Of a stretch of DNA of 64,000 bases, positions 1 through 12,960 are shown piece by piece (position 1 is the first letter of the stretch; every line of letters starts with the position of its first letter). The stretch is from assembly GCA_004794785.1 (NCBI GenBank), contig SJOL01006399.1:310909-374908 (forward strand), in the 5' to 3' direction. The DNA comes from Opisthorchis felineus. Its lineage: Eukaryota > Platyhelminthes > Trematoda > Opisthorchiida > Opisthorchiidae. A program made the position numbers and the translations under genes. A model generated the notes under the pieces. That model did no database searches. It had not been told where the DNA came from and saw nothing but the letters and a program-made list of their open reading frames with translations.

Positions 1-500
1 AGAGCCCGGGGCTGCTTTTGTCAACCTCTGGTGTTTGTGGCGCCTCTGTGACGTCTGTTCGGCCGTCGTGTGTAAAGTGTACATTGTTCACATTCGACTT
101 ACCCTAACTTTGAATCAGGTACGCCACCTGTGGATGCACTAGAGCTCCGACGGGTATCGGTGACTCCGAAACATTGCGCGTGTCTGATTGGAACATCAAA
201 TCAGTAATGCTGAGGTGGGTCAGATGGTTTTCGGGAACGCTCACTCAGTAGATCAGCTGGTCACATTCCGCAGGTTACGCTGGTTAGGTCGTTTGCCAGA
301 GGACGGTTTTTTCTCGCAGAGCCCTCTTCGTTCAGCGGTGTTTCTGATGTGGTCAACTTTTGGAATTGTGCTACCTGGGGTTGCCCTGTCTGCTGGCTCG
401 ATTGTTTGTCAGGGCCTTTATGGCTTTGGTAAACTCGATTGGGGTTCGAAGCAACGGAGCTAGAGACTGAACTTCACGTCTGCAGGATTATGTTCCTCTC
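1..500 (+). pseudogene. LINE reverse transcriptase, 3' fragment (degenerate)
   Basis: This is the C-terminal part of the same kind of endonuclease-reverse transcriptase LINE that lies at 11.1-15.0 kb. Around 140-330, in more than one frame, it reads DALELRRVSV, then HQISNAEV, VFGNA, and FRRLRWLGRLPED. These are the conserved blocks after the polymerase domain of trematode RTE-like elements (ELRRL-VFD, SNAEVR-RVFG, LRWLGHVLRMPEDR). An in-frame stop or frameshift separates the first two blocks, so it cannot encode a working enzyme. The 5' part lies outside the window or was never inserted, since these LINEs are usually truncated at the 5' end. The element family is identified by motif memory, not by a search. 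Confidence 0.65.
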
Positions 501-3217
501 AGTCTCGTACGGCTTTGAAATACAGGGCATATACTGATGCAACCTCCGATTGGGCAATTTTCACGTGCATTGTCGTACATTTGGTGCTCACTGTAATGGA
601 CGAGTTCCGGACACGGGGTCTTCCGACGGGCATTTTGTGATGGAATAGAGGCCAATTACCTTCATCCGTCAGTGGTTAGCTGAGTAAAAAAAGCGGAATC
701 CTGGCAAGTAAAAATGTCAATATCTGGACGCTGGAAAATGCTGATTTGGATCTTGTGAAGTCGGAAACAGAAGTATCAAACAGGACTGTATGGAGGAAAA
801 CTATACGGATGACCAGCAACTTCGAACTATGGAGCCAAGGCGAGAGAGACGCAAGGGTATTGTTCGAGCTGTTGAACTGGGAGATCAAACAAGCTTGATA
901 TGCAGCGACCGCGATCATGTTTGTGCTAGTCGCACTAGGTTGGTTGGCCACCAGTGGCGAAATGTCGACGGATACATTTTACCAGATCCGCTTTAGTTTC
1001 CTGAGGTTATGAGACAGCTTCACACCTTCCTTGGGCACAGTAAACTTCGTCTAAGTGATTCCCGGTTCATGCTCTGCACAGTTGTGTATCGCTATCATCT
1101 GGGCTATCCGAGTACACATCTAGGGGTGGAGAATGTGGTCAAAAATCGTCTGAGGAACGCGAGTGGTCGCTTAGAGCGATGAGTGTGCCCTACTGACAGA
1201 CTCGGCCATGCCATACAGGTGTTCTGGTACACTGATAGGCTCATGCCTTAGTATGTGTTGGACACCACATATCATCGCAATTTCGCATCTTCCTTGAGGT
1301 TGCTGTTTTCCAGTTGCTGGTGTGAACCTGAGGCTACCAAGTGGCCAACTGAAAAGGCATGTTCCAGTCTAGTGTGTCCGAGAACGGAATATGCTTTCGT
1401 ATACTTTACTCCAGCAAAATTCGCCCTGGAAGCCGGTTTAGTAGTGCGCTTCTAGAGCAGTTCCAGATGGAAGCTCTCGAACTGCTTTTGATTTCGAGTT
1501 ACTACTTAGTTGGAAACTGGGCCTCCAGCGTGGCCAGAATCTAACACTTGTGGAAACCCAATTTTCTAGACAACATTAGGGGTTCACAGGCACAACATTA
1601 ATAAATGTGTCAGCATGCTAGGGAAATTATTGGGCAATGCAAAATAACTTATGTTGTTCTTCAAGCCGGACAAACTACCCTTTGGTCCTTTTCTTTAGTT
1701 TCGAAGGGAGAAGTTTTCTTGTATGGACCGCCTTCCACTGAGAGCACAAATCCCCATTCAGTGCCTACAAGGTGCATTCTTTATGTTGAACAATAGTCCA
1801 AGCTTATGCTTTGGACTCCCATTTCCTGTTTTCTGGGACGCGCAGCTTGTGTCTTTTTGGCAGAGGCCGAACAATTACGTGGAGAAGATGCGTTGGTTCA
1901 TCCAACCTAACTGCTTGAAATCGCCACCCGGGCAGACCAAGCAAGTGGTATGATTAAACTGCGTGGCTACTGTGATGAAGTTAGTAGTGTGAAAAGATTG
2001 CCTAGAGTATTCGGCCGTATCACCGGTTTGTTTTACGCAATTGCCGGACGACTGCGTTTCACTAGTTAATTCACAAATGGACCATAATTTTTTTAAAAGA
2101 TATACGACCACTCTCTTGCGATGGAACCCCCTTAAAAACACATCTGAAAGGGCATTCTTTCGCCTGAGTTTTCACTAAACTAATCCAGTTGCACTAGAGG
2201 ATGCCCGACCAATATTGCAATCAGTTGGATTCTAATTCGCTTTCGTTCGGACTTACAAACTGACACATCGGGGAGCCATAAAGGGGCGCCGCTTCACACT
2301 AGTATAAAAAGGGTTCATAGGGATCATTCCACAGGGCGAAATCATGTATCTTTTAGAACGTTTGTTCCCCCTGATTAACAGTGCAAGGCAGTTTATTCCC
2401 GGGCTAGCGAAGCCTCTCGGAAAAAAAACTTAAGAAAACAGAGGGCACAGGCAGCATGAATTTTAACTGAAATAAGCAGTAGAAGACAGTCGTAGGATAA
2501 AGGGCACACCTTTTTCAGTTGATTCAGCTGCCACTACTTCAGTGGCAGAGAGTTGTAATACATTCCAATGCATAACGGACCGCTCATGTTATCTTATTTG
2601 GGGGTCTTTGCGCCTATATAACCTTTTACGAACCGTACACATAAGGAAGCCGTAATTCCCGGAATACGGTCTCCCGCTGCTCTATTCTGATTGTCACCCA
2701 ATAAGCAACGGGATGACGTTTTCTCCCGGAGTTGTGTTGGCTAGCTTACACTCTCCAAAGAGACCTACTCAGTGGCTCATGTATGAAAGAATCCAACACA
2801 TTGTAGCTAGGTGTCAGTAAAGGTACTACGGTGGATGGTTTGAAGTGATAACTGTACTCAGCAACATCATGTACAGCTGAAGCCTACTCCACTCCAACCC
2901 ACGAGGAAGCTTATGGGCCCGTTGACTTAAGACAGATCTAGAGTTTAGTTCTAGGAGGCGTAGTACCCGTCCACAATATAATAAAAGATAATTTCATGTG
3001 GAGATATTAGTTTGGAACAGGGCAGATGTTGTGTAGGAGAAACAAGTCACAATGCAGGTTAATATTAGCGTAAATCCCTATATACTTCGAGTCGCAGTAT
3101 ATTTCAAGTACGTCCACGTGTGGAGGAGACCCTGATAAAATTTTACTAGGAAGCTAATTTACTTATCATTGCAAGCTCAACAATTCCATCAAATAAAACT
3201 GTAAATTCAGCTTCCAT

Positions 3218-3221
<4 letters not shown>
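501..3221. other. No recognised gene
   Basis: Only short ORFs with no familiar motif are present. The first 700 bases are richer in CpG than the rest and may be more LINE-derived sequence, but no conserved block could be read. No promoter, RNA gene or splice-bounded exon was convincing. Confidence 0.5.

Positions 3222-3251
<30 letters not shown>
3222..3251. repeat. (AT)n microsatellite
   Basis: An uninterrupted run of about 15 AT dinucleotides, seen directly in the sequence. Confidence 0.97.
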
Positions 3252-3253
<2 letters not shown>

Positions 3254-6200
3254 AAGTGTACGCAATGAGTTGGATGTTTTTTACCAGCTAAAGCGCTTCA
3301 TAAAAGAAATCAGAAAGAAATCTCAGATTTTTTTAAAATAAGGTTGGACAAAAGAGGACGCAATTCGTTCTTTTGGTTTGTCTTGATTTAGCGGTAGCCA
3401 TTCACCAGAGAGGACCATCAGTATTTTCCGAAACAAAAAAGGTTTCAATTGTACATGGACTTGTGGGTACGAATTCTGCCGCAAATGCACGAGTCTGTGA
3501 ATGAAAACGTAAGATTTAGGGCATAAGTTGATGTTATCTGTGCCTTGTTTTCGAAATAATCCATAAGTATTCGCTGTGGACATCTGATAAGGTGATATTT
3601 TATGGGGCTAGTCAGCGATCTAGAAATTTCAACCACAACAAACGGCTGGTGATCGGTAAACCAAGGTAGCACCGAAAACACTATCCATCTTCCAACTGGT
3701 TCAGTCATAAAATTACTACAAACTTAATTATCAAGCCATTTAAATCTGGACTCACTTCTATCTACTGTATGATCTTGGCTCTGAATTCAGAACTATTCGG
3801 ATTTTCTTATGAGGAAAGTCAACGCAGTTTGTCTTCTTTGATAAGAAGGCTGGCTCTGAGTTTTGGGACATTCCTTTCCCATCAATATGTCTTGGTTACG
3901 GTTATGTTGATTTCGGCGCAGCCCTCAAAATTGGTGGCATTGATTACACTGCGGGTTTTGGTAGACATGTCTCGAAAATTCAGTATTAGTGCATTGTACC
4001 TGTGATTCTGGATGGCTGAAATTACCCTAGTGGAATCAAGTTTTTGCTTGGGAAGCTGATTTCCTGTATTATACTGTTGAACACGGTCTGTCGGTTAGGA
4101 CCTGTTGTGAGTGGACATGGAAAGCGGCGTTACAACAGCAGCTCTTTGCTGGTACTATCGGAATAAACTTTACGTTTTCATTCATTAGTCTCAACGGATT
4201 TTCTTATTATGAATGATGAAATTTTCCCCATTCAGTTGATGAACACTGAGTGAAAACAATCACGCCCAGTAGGGATCCAATAAGGGCGGACTCCAGTGGT
4301 TATCATGTACATCAAACAATAGCTGAAGGCTTCAGTAATGATTTTGGTAGTAGACTGAGACAGGGGAACTGTAACCGAGATTTCTTCCCTTAAGTAAAGC
4401 CAATTTGTGCGGAAAAGCCTAGAAATACTACAGTTATTTCGTCCTTCGTGTGAATCGTCAGCAGTGAGCATCTCACGAATCTCCAGGGCGAGTGGAACTC
4501 AAAGCCTCCCGGCTAGCAATTGTAGATCAAATCGCTCGGCACGAGTGGTTGATCAGTACGGTAATAAACTCGCATTTTGAGGAGATGATTTGTTTTGTTT
4601 TAATTTGATTTGATATGATTCTGTTTAGTGGTTTGGCATGTACATATCCTACACTATGATATTCTTCCCACTGTGTCGATTTCAATGAGTGCAGTAACTT
4701 CATCTCAGTTGCTGCCTAGAGCCAGTGGAGTATACCTGAAAATAACATTAGATGATTTAATTGGAAAACCATTAACGTACACCAATTACGAGTGTTGTGT
4801 TACAACAACAAAACGTATTCTAAGTTGAGTAACTCTAAGGCCGAACACAAAGTGTAAAAAATAAGTGCTCTCATTATTCTAAGGATTGTATTCTGCTGAA
4901 TGATACCACTGCCGTCGTATATGTGTCTCCGAAATCATCCTAAAGCCGTCGTTCTACCTCATTCTCGAGTGAGATTTTGAGGCTCACGAAGGCAGGCATC
5001 TTATTAAAAAAAACATTTGCGCACAGTCTTGTTTATTTTCGTTCGGTTATTGGGGCAACAGGCGGCCGTAAATGTTCAACCAAATAATAATACAAGTAGT
5101 TTCTTTTGTGGCTAATTCCCAGATAGCTAGGCATCGCAGTTTACCATATCATTCACACAAGCATGATAACACAATGCTGTAGGCTACACAGCATGTGTGA
5201 CAAAGCTTTCCCAAACATACACCCTTTCTTGAGTAGTTTGCAAGACGCACATGTTTGGTGCAAAATAATATTACGTTATAGCTTATCGGAAGCAGATGAT
5301 TTTCTCTTTCTTGTGCTGCTTTGCAAGTCTAAATTTGAACTGAAGCTGATGGTTTGGTTCAAACTATGAAGGTATACCACAAATCAATATTGTTCTTCAC
5401 TGAACTACAGTATTCGGGTACACAACTCAGAACTTTCATAAGGCATGTGGTATTCAGTGACTTCGTCCTCATGTGGTCAACGGTTCAAAAAGGATGAATT
5501 AATCTAACGCAAAAAAGACACGAAATGATGCAACCGGTTAAGGTGCAGTTTTTATCAGCCAGCAGGTAACACACAAACTGATATGATTATACCAAATTGA
5601 TGAGTACGTGTGTCTATAAAGCCATTGAAATCCTTTTGAGAGTATTTGCGGCACGTCTCACCACAGAATCAGTACTTGAAAGATTCGGATGATCTGAACA
5701 ATCAAGCGATTTGCCCCAATCGTCTAGAAGGGTTTCCAGTATCATCATGGTGTCGTGTGATTTCCATGTAGTAGTACTTTTGTGGGACGTTTAATTGGTC
5801 CAGCTTTCCGTCCTAGCAATTTGTTCCTTTGCTCTACTGACCATTGTGCTGACACATGGCTTCAGAAAAACACTGGTCATCGAAGTAACGCCAAAAACAC
5901 CAGTACCTTTCCGCTCAGACTGGTTGGTTAGCAGGTCTATATAAGTTACAATGCGAACTATGGCAGACAAGTGAAAAATTAGGTTTGATTTGTTCGTCTG
6001 CCCCACTGTTTCAAGTGTGCTTCACACATGCTGTCATCTTTAGTAAGTACATATTCACCGAGCATCAAAAAATTACCCAATGGAGCAGATTTTCCACAGA
6101 CATTCAACATCTCAAAGCAGTCACCCAGTGTATAGTTTCTGCTGGATATTCTAATATATCCCAGTATAATCGGAGCTCATATGCAGGGCAAAAGACATCG

Positions 6201-8204
6201 TGCTTAGTCTCAGGATTGTTCAACATACAGTGCCCTCTAGGCCGAGCATCTCTGTCTTGCATAGGCTTCATCACGCCCGACACTGGAGTGACTCGATGTA
6301 AACTAATGCCAGAAGGACCGGATATGTCCTGATTGAATCAGAGTTGATGTTATACCGTCAATATTTGTTTTGGTGCGCGGTATATTGAGCCAGGCAAGCA
6401 AAGCTGAGTCGATGGAGTTTTCTGCCCAATCCGTAGTCCACTCTAGTTGTCTGAGCGGCCGCGAATTTGGTCCTTCGTTTTAACGTCACGAACATAGATC
6501 GGGGGATATACTTCCGTCGGCGAACGAACCTAACGTGATGCAAAGGGTCCTGTACTCATGACTGTGTTATTGTCTGTAGTGGTACATAGTGTGTTGGGCA
6601 TAACTAATCCGTTTTTCTGGAGTTTGGAATGTATGAGTAAAGGAGTGTAACTATTGCTGAGTGTAAAAATTTGGCGTTGTTGAGAATATTCATATGCAGT
6701 GAGCAGATCATGTCATGTTTCCTCAACTACTACATCACAGAAGCCGAAATTTCGCAAAAATAAAAAAATCACTCTGTTTTTATCAATTACTGAACCACCG
6801 AAATACCTTTAAAATTTTGGCACGGCAATTGTACGATCCTCTGCTAAGGCCGTGATCTCAAGGCAAGGAATTGGTTAATTAGCCTAAACGCACGATCTAG
6901 GTGTCCTATCTGACAGGCAACGTGTGGACTAATTCAATGAGGGACGGTCAGTAATAATTGTGGCGAAACCGAATTCTACGGACTTCACCTGCTTTTGTTC
7001 AGTAGTCGCAATTGGGCAGCAAACAGTATATTGAATTAGATGTGGGCAGACAGTATATGTAGGCAGACCGTGTTTCTATAAGAAATTAACAGTAAATAAT
7101 GAGCAGAATTAAAGGAAAGCTTACGGCTAGATTAAACCTTGGGCAGTTAGCAACAAAGGATGGCACAGAAACCGCAGCGTGCTATCGGACAAATTAAGAG
7201 GGAAAGATGTTGTTCAGTCCAAAGTGGGACAAAAAAAAACAGAAATTAATGTGAATGTGAGCCATGAAAACAGTTAATAGAGAAAAACAGTTAATATAGA
7301 ATCGACTTTGTATAAAATAGGATAGTTCAGTCTCGAAACTTGAGCAGTCACCGGGAGGGTAATGAATTAGTCTGAGGAATAGGGAAACATAAATAAGTAC
7401 GTCACGTAATTAACAGTAATGTTTCGTTGATCATTGGAGTAAACTGGGAGTTTGTGCCTAACCCTGGGTCAGGACGAGTACTAAGCACAATATGTTGGGG
7501 AGCGTGTAGGCGCTAACGGAAAGCTGATTCACGTTTACATATTCTTCATTTTTTGCAGGTGACACATGTTTCATATACCTACGTACGTATAAACGCGCAT
7601 GGTGCACATTTGCCCACGCTAGCTCATAAGTCCATCAGACTAAAACATATTGGCCGACGACAGTCACTGTAACGGACTTACTTGTTGTGCATCTGATCCC
7701 TGAAGTAGTGAGTTTTTCAATACCATGTGATTTGTATTACAGTTTGGAAAGTCTACTCAATCATATGAAACTTGTTTTAATCGGTAGTTGACGTACTTGG
7801 ACAGTCACCTGACTATTTGCGAACAGACACGATATTCATTCTGACTGCTCATCCATCCGCCTATGTCTATCTAAGGTATATCAAAATAACAACAGAACTC
7901 CTATGTATGTTCCCAGTGGTCCGACCAAATCTGTTTCGTAACAGTCATTATTCTGACGAATGGAGCACTCTGGGAAAGAGCTTAGTAAGCTTAATAAGAA
8001 GTCTTTCGTCATCGTCTACAAATGCTTCCAAAAGATATCATATTGTGCCTTATTAGTGTTTATTCTAGTTCATTTCACAACCTTGACACTGATTGCTTGC
8101 GTAGGCATGCATAGTGCAGTTCCACGTGAGATAACCCAGTGAAATGGGTGTCTTTTTGGGTAATTGATCAAGTGGCTGTTTAACTGTTCGCTGAGCGCAG
8201 TGAG
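3252..8204. other. No recognised gene
   Basis: A+T-rich intergenic or intronic sequence. The longest ORF (5985-6332, plus) shows no domain and no splice-site support. Nothing else could be supported. Confidence 0.5.
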
Positions 8205-8347
8205 CTGAAGATGTCCCCTCGAATGGTGACGAAACGTCTGCAAGTCAATTACCAAGCTCGGCAAACAGATCAACAGCTACCTGATCAATTACCAATGAAT
8301 GCACCCGAGCCACCAATATTCCATCACATTACCATCATCATCATCAT
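8205..8347 (+). repeat. Family B short repeat copy with 3' ATC microsatellite
   Basis: This copy begins CTGAAGA at 8205-8211. A hairpin-like TGTCCCC...TGGTGAC follows, then GAAACG and a conserved tail containing GCCAAG-type text ('accaagctcggcaaacagat') and CACCAATATTCCA. The tail ends in CATCATCATC repeats, as LINE-mobilised SINEs often do. Related copies lie at 19078, 39174 (minus), 40711 and 45291. The family was defined here by comparing these copies with each other. Its name and full length are unknown. Confidence 0.75.
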
Positions 8348-11099
8348 CGACAGCATGACATCAGTGTTCAACACCGATGCTTCACTGCCGTTCACATTAC
8401 CAAATGAGTGTCTTATTTATCATTTTGCCGAGTGTGCTGTTGAAGTACTGAAACCGGATGGCTTGGGCGCACGGGTTACTGCTTGACAACAACATATTTG
8501 TTGTAACGAGTCTCATATGGAGCCAGCTATCGCACGCAATTTTTACGTCCTTCGTAGTCCTGTTATTCGTTAAAGATGTCATTCAAAAAATCCGCTATAA
8601 GTGTGATTGCTAGATGTGACACACGGTAAACACTTAGCAAACCACTTAGTAGTGACGGCACTTTCGAAAGAAGAGTGTTCTCTGGCGAGTGTAAAAATGT
8701 GCTCATCGTAGAAGTTGGAGTAGGTTTTAACACTGCATTTTCTGTTAAACTGTCAGCATCTTACAGGAATGATCGCTGCATGGAAAAATTACTCTGAACG
8801 AGAGGTCTTGTAGTTGGTAGTCTTTTATGTAGGTTTTCCATCCCGTCCCACGTGTTCGTAGGGATTATGGCACAGCTGAACTGTTCATTAACTTGTCTAG
8901 ATGGAACACACATGATTCATAAGACTGCTGAATACTTCGATAGTTGGGATTCAGCTGAGTATACTTTTAAAAGGAAATTAGTCTGCAACTGAGTATATTT
9001 GCCAAATTATTGTGGTTGTTCTGACTTTATAAATGAACTTGTCGATCTTAATACCTTACATAGTTTGCTGTCTCACCGACTGACTAATTTACTCAAGCTT
9101 ATTTTTTATCGAGCCTGCCTGCGGAAATTAAGTAATCCATATCACATTTGCTGTTGCCATGGCTTGCTGGTCGTTAATTTCATTTGCTGCGGCTTTACGC
9201 ACCTGCTTCTTTTAATGTTGTCGTCAACAGTGAGCATGCTGAACATACCGCGGTGCGGCTGATTTCCGCGTACATGATTACATTATCTGGCCCACACCCA
9301 AATCCACAATACAATCCTCGTCCCTCACACAAACACTTTCAAGTCATCCCACTGGTGGCCTGGACAACGAATACCACCGTTCGCTTTTCATCGATTGCTT
9401 TATATATTTCTTCACTAGCCTCTGCTGTCATCCAGCATGATGAAATCTTATGAAGGACATAGTCATCATAATAAATCTTCCTCTTAATGTGAATCTCTGG
9501 GATTTTAGTTCAGTTCATTCATGGTGCATTCTTGTGGATCCCAAGTTTCTCCTGTTGAGCTACAGTCGTTCCGCCCTATTGATTAGTTATAGACTTAAGG
9601 TGGGAACTTTGAGTGATTCTATATTTTTATCGCGGCATGTACGCTTGTCCTCAGTGAAAATCTCAGTGATGTGGAGGATCAATGGAATAAACTATATGCA
9701 TCAGCCTTAGCTTGTGCGATCAGCATAAGAATTTGGAGACTAGTCCATCACAGTCACTGATTTCTTCAGTTGCGAGACAAGAATACCATTTTACGCCCAA
9801 CGTTGCACGCCACTCTCAGAACTTTGGATATAGCGCTATCCAAATCAAGGTGAAACACTAGCGTGATATCATAATGTCTCGGAGCTACCTGAGCACCACG
9901 TAACACAAGCTTTGTAAATTCGCTGTATTGGGCTGTCGAGCCCCGTTAGGCACAAAAGCAACTTGAAGGAAAGTGTTTAATAAGTACCGACATGCTACAT
10001 ACGTCATAAGAGCAGGAAAAGTCCATTAGACATTCATATTTAATGTAGATGACGGAACTGTAAAATTCATCCAATGGCTTCCGGGGAGTCATTTTCTCTT
10101 TAGAAAGATTCAGAACAAGGGAATCATTGGAAAACTATATCAAAATGACGGGTCTTGATGTACTGGTAAAATATAGCTGACTTGGATAAAAAAAATAGCA
10201 CATATCTTCCCGCGTTGAATTTCCACTGTTTTTGTCTTTGTTTTTGAAACCTTAACCACCGGCAGTTTTAGAACTGTTCCGCGTGTTATGCATGTCGGAA
10301 TGGTACATTATTTCGCGCCCGGAATCTGGACGATTTTTCGGTTCTATCTTTTCGGTGACCGCGCCTTCTCTTCCTCTTTCCTGAACGTCTTAGACAACTT
10401 TTAGGACCAAATTCCGAATTTCGGGTGCTGAAAAGCGTTGGCTGCTTCTGGTTTCCAGGAGTTTCAATGAATTCTATATCAACAAGAGACAGTTGCAGGC
10501 TGAAATAAATTTCTCCCAGTATTAGATTGACAAAAAAATGAAAAAATAATAAATCGATGAATACATACGATACGAATCACGTGGTAAAATTCTGCACCAA
10601 CCGATGGGTGTTCTCAGAGGGCTTTTGGAGGGAGTTTTGCAATGCTGATAGTGGCTTCAGACAATAAACAACTTTTTATGATTGTTAAATAAAGACAAGT
10701 ATGTGAAACAATGCTATGTTCGAGTAATGTTGTCCCGGAATAATTGTACCTCAATGAAACCGGAGCTGGGGTGTTATTCAAAACAGCTTATGAATAAACC
10801 ACTTGAGTATCTTGTTTGATATGGTACTTTTTACACAAACACGCCAATTTCGAAGCACGTGGGTAAAAGTGATGTCATGTGAACTTATTCATTTCATCGT
10901 CATTTGAAAATTTCCCTGTATTTCTACACATAAGCGCACCATTGTAAACTCTGTTTAAGAAAAAGGGCGTTTGAAAGCTCCCGCCACGCACTCGTCCTAA
11001 CTACCGGTTGCTTCGGAGCCATATGGATTGTATTTCATGACCGGTAAACGCTTTTACACTTTCTCGTGTTCAAGCTAGCAACCAATCATTTGAGCGGAT
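8348..11099. other. No recognised gene
   Basis: Non-coding A+T-rich sequence with scattered short ORFs (for example 9184-9453 and 9450-9710, plus) that lack recognisable motifs or splice context. Confidence 0.5.
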
Positions 11100-12079
11100 A
11101 TTTCTTACTTTTACCATAATACGGAGAGTGCGCGCGACCCTAACTGCTGGACCACGTGCGGATCTACCATATCCAGGCCCTGTATCCCATTACCGGAATG
11201 CCCAATCGACTCATTGCGTAGACGCTCTGAGCAAGTACACACTTGGCGCAAAGACCAGTGTGTCTCTGTACGATTGGCCGGGCCACACTCCCGCGGAGCT
11301 GCTCAGTAGTTCACATATGCTCACTTTCTGACTTCGACTACATCAGTTCCCGAGGTCATGTGGACTTGCCCTGTCACGCTAAAAAATGATTTTTCCGCTC
11401 TAACAAGCCAGTGCTCTGACCCGTTGTCGACTATGGATAGTTGCGTGCAAAATATGTACGAAATTGGTTCGGCGTGATGCAATTTTCACGGATCACGGTG
11501 ATTCAGCATATCGAATATTATTCGAAGCACCTTTGTGTTCTGCTATCTATCACGGAGAGGATGGACCTTACCGATGTGTGATTGTACACATCCATAACTC
11601 ACCGAGTAGGGAGTGTACGTGTGACACCCACGTAGCGTCTCATACCAGGTTGGTCAGGGGTCAGAGGTTTGTCCAAGACGGCCTGCTTGTCCTCTACGTT
11701 GGCCGTTGGAACGTATGTGGTGACTTGCTCCTTATAAAGGTAGGCTGCTCCGACGGTCTTACGCCAACCGCCGCTGCCCTGCATTTTGGCTTTCAAGCCA
11801 AATGCTTTGAGTGGAGAACCTAATCGTCCTCCTGTCTAGGTATGGGCACCCTGTCCGTATCCGAGCCCACGTACAACCGTGAACTGCACAATTACAAATA
11901 ATTTCATGCCACATCAGCCATCACGACCAAACATCAAAAGCGTCACCTTACTTGCTGCATAAAGCAGAGCTTGCAGGCGAAACAGGTTACTGCTGATGCT
12001 CCTTTTCTCTTCCGCATATTAGCTCTTCTCTCGCTCCTCAACCCGTTGCTAGCGGCATCTCCGTGGGCCTATTCATGAG

Positions 12080-12960
12080 GACTGGAGGGTTGGTTTGCCG
12101 CCCATTGCAGCTAGCTTCAATGTTTACGGTTGACTCGGCCACCAAGGTCACAGGCACTTCGAAATTATCCTTCGAACCCTGACGCTCAGTTCATCTGGTA
12201 AACTTTAACGTTCACATTCTGAAATAATCTGGTAACAACAGACTGCTCTTGCATGCACGCTAGATTCGCTTTTTATGGATGTGCGCTGTCTCGGTAAAAC
12301 GAAGATTTAAGACCCAAGTACGATTGTTAAACGGACTGCTCACTTCTAGTTGCGCACCTGTGGCGATCCAGCAACCGCTGAGCCCGGGTCTGCTGGGGTT
12401 AGCGTCGTTCTAAGCTGCCGAGCTGAAGTGTCCGTGCTTGAATGGTTGCCAGTTAATAGTCTCCTCTGTGCGGTTTGTTTGGCAGCGCCTGTGAGAACAT
12501 CCAATAAAAGCCCCGATAATCGCTGATTGTTGCTTACGCCGCAACAAACCGTGGCCCAGATACACCAAAGGCAGCTTTTTACGCATTGAGCGAATTGTTA
12601 CAGTGGGCCAAGGATTCAGGTATTGTTGTGGTTGCGGGGATAAGAGTGCTCATGTACGTAGACTTAGCGCTTCTGAGCCTTAATTGGGTGGTCGTTTAGG
12701 ACTGGAAACAAGAAGGTGAACGTCTGTTGCAGTAATGTGCTGGCCACAGGCTGTTCCTGAGCAGTACTAACTTCCGGAACAACATAAGCCGACTGGCCAC
12801 ACGGTCCCCTCGCATTCCAGCCAAACTCCAATACACGTAGACCATATCCCATTTGGCAGTAGGTGGAATCTGTCAATTACTAACAGTTCCTAGTTCTGGA
12901 ACACCTAGGTGGACTGGATCACGCGCGTGTTCGTTGCTCCTTCTCGTCGCGGTCTTCAGG
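12080..12960 (+). pseudogene. LINE apurinic-type endonuclease domain, degenerate
   Basis: In a working element this domain nicks target DNA to prime reverse transcription. Reading across frames gives blocks typical of trematode elements: QQTALACTLDSLFMDVRCL near 12240, CGDPATAEPGSAGVSVVLS near 12365, then FYALSELLQWAKDSGIVVVAG and GDKSAHVRRLSASEP near 12575-12680. GDKSAHV stands where active enzymes have a GDxNAxV motif, so a catalytic-loop residue is altered as well. At least five in-frame stops interrupt it. It leads directly into the reverse transcriptase region. Confidence 0.75.
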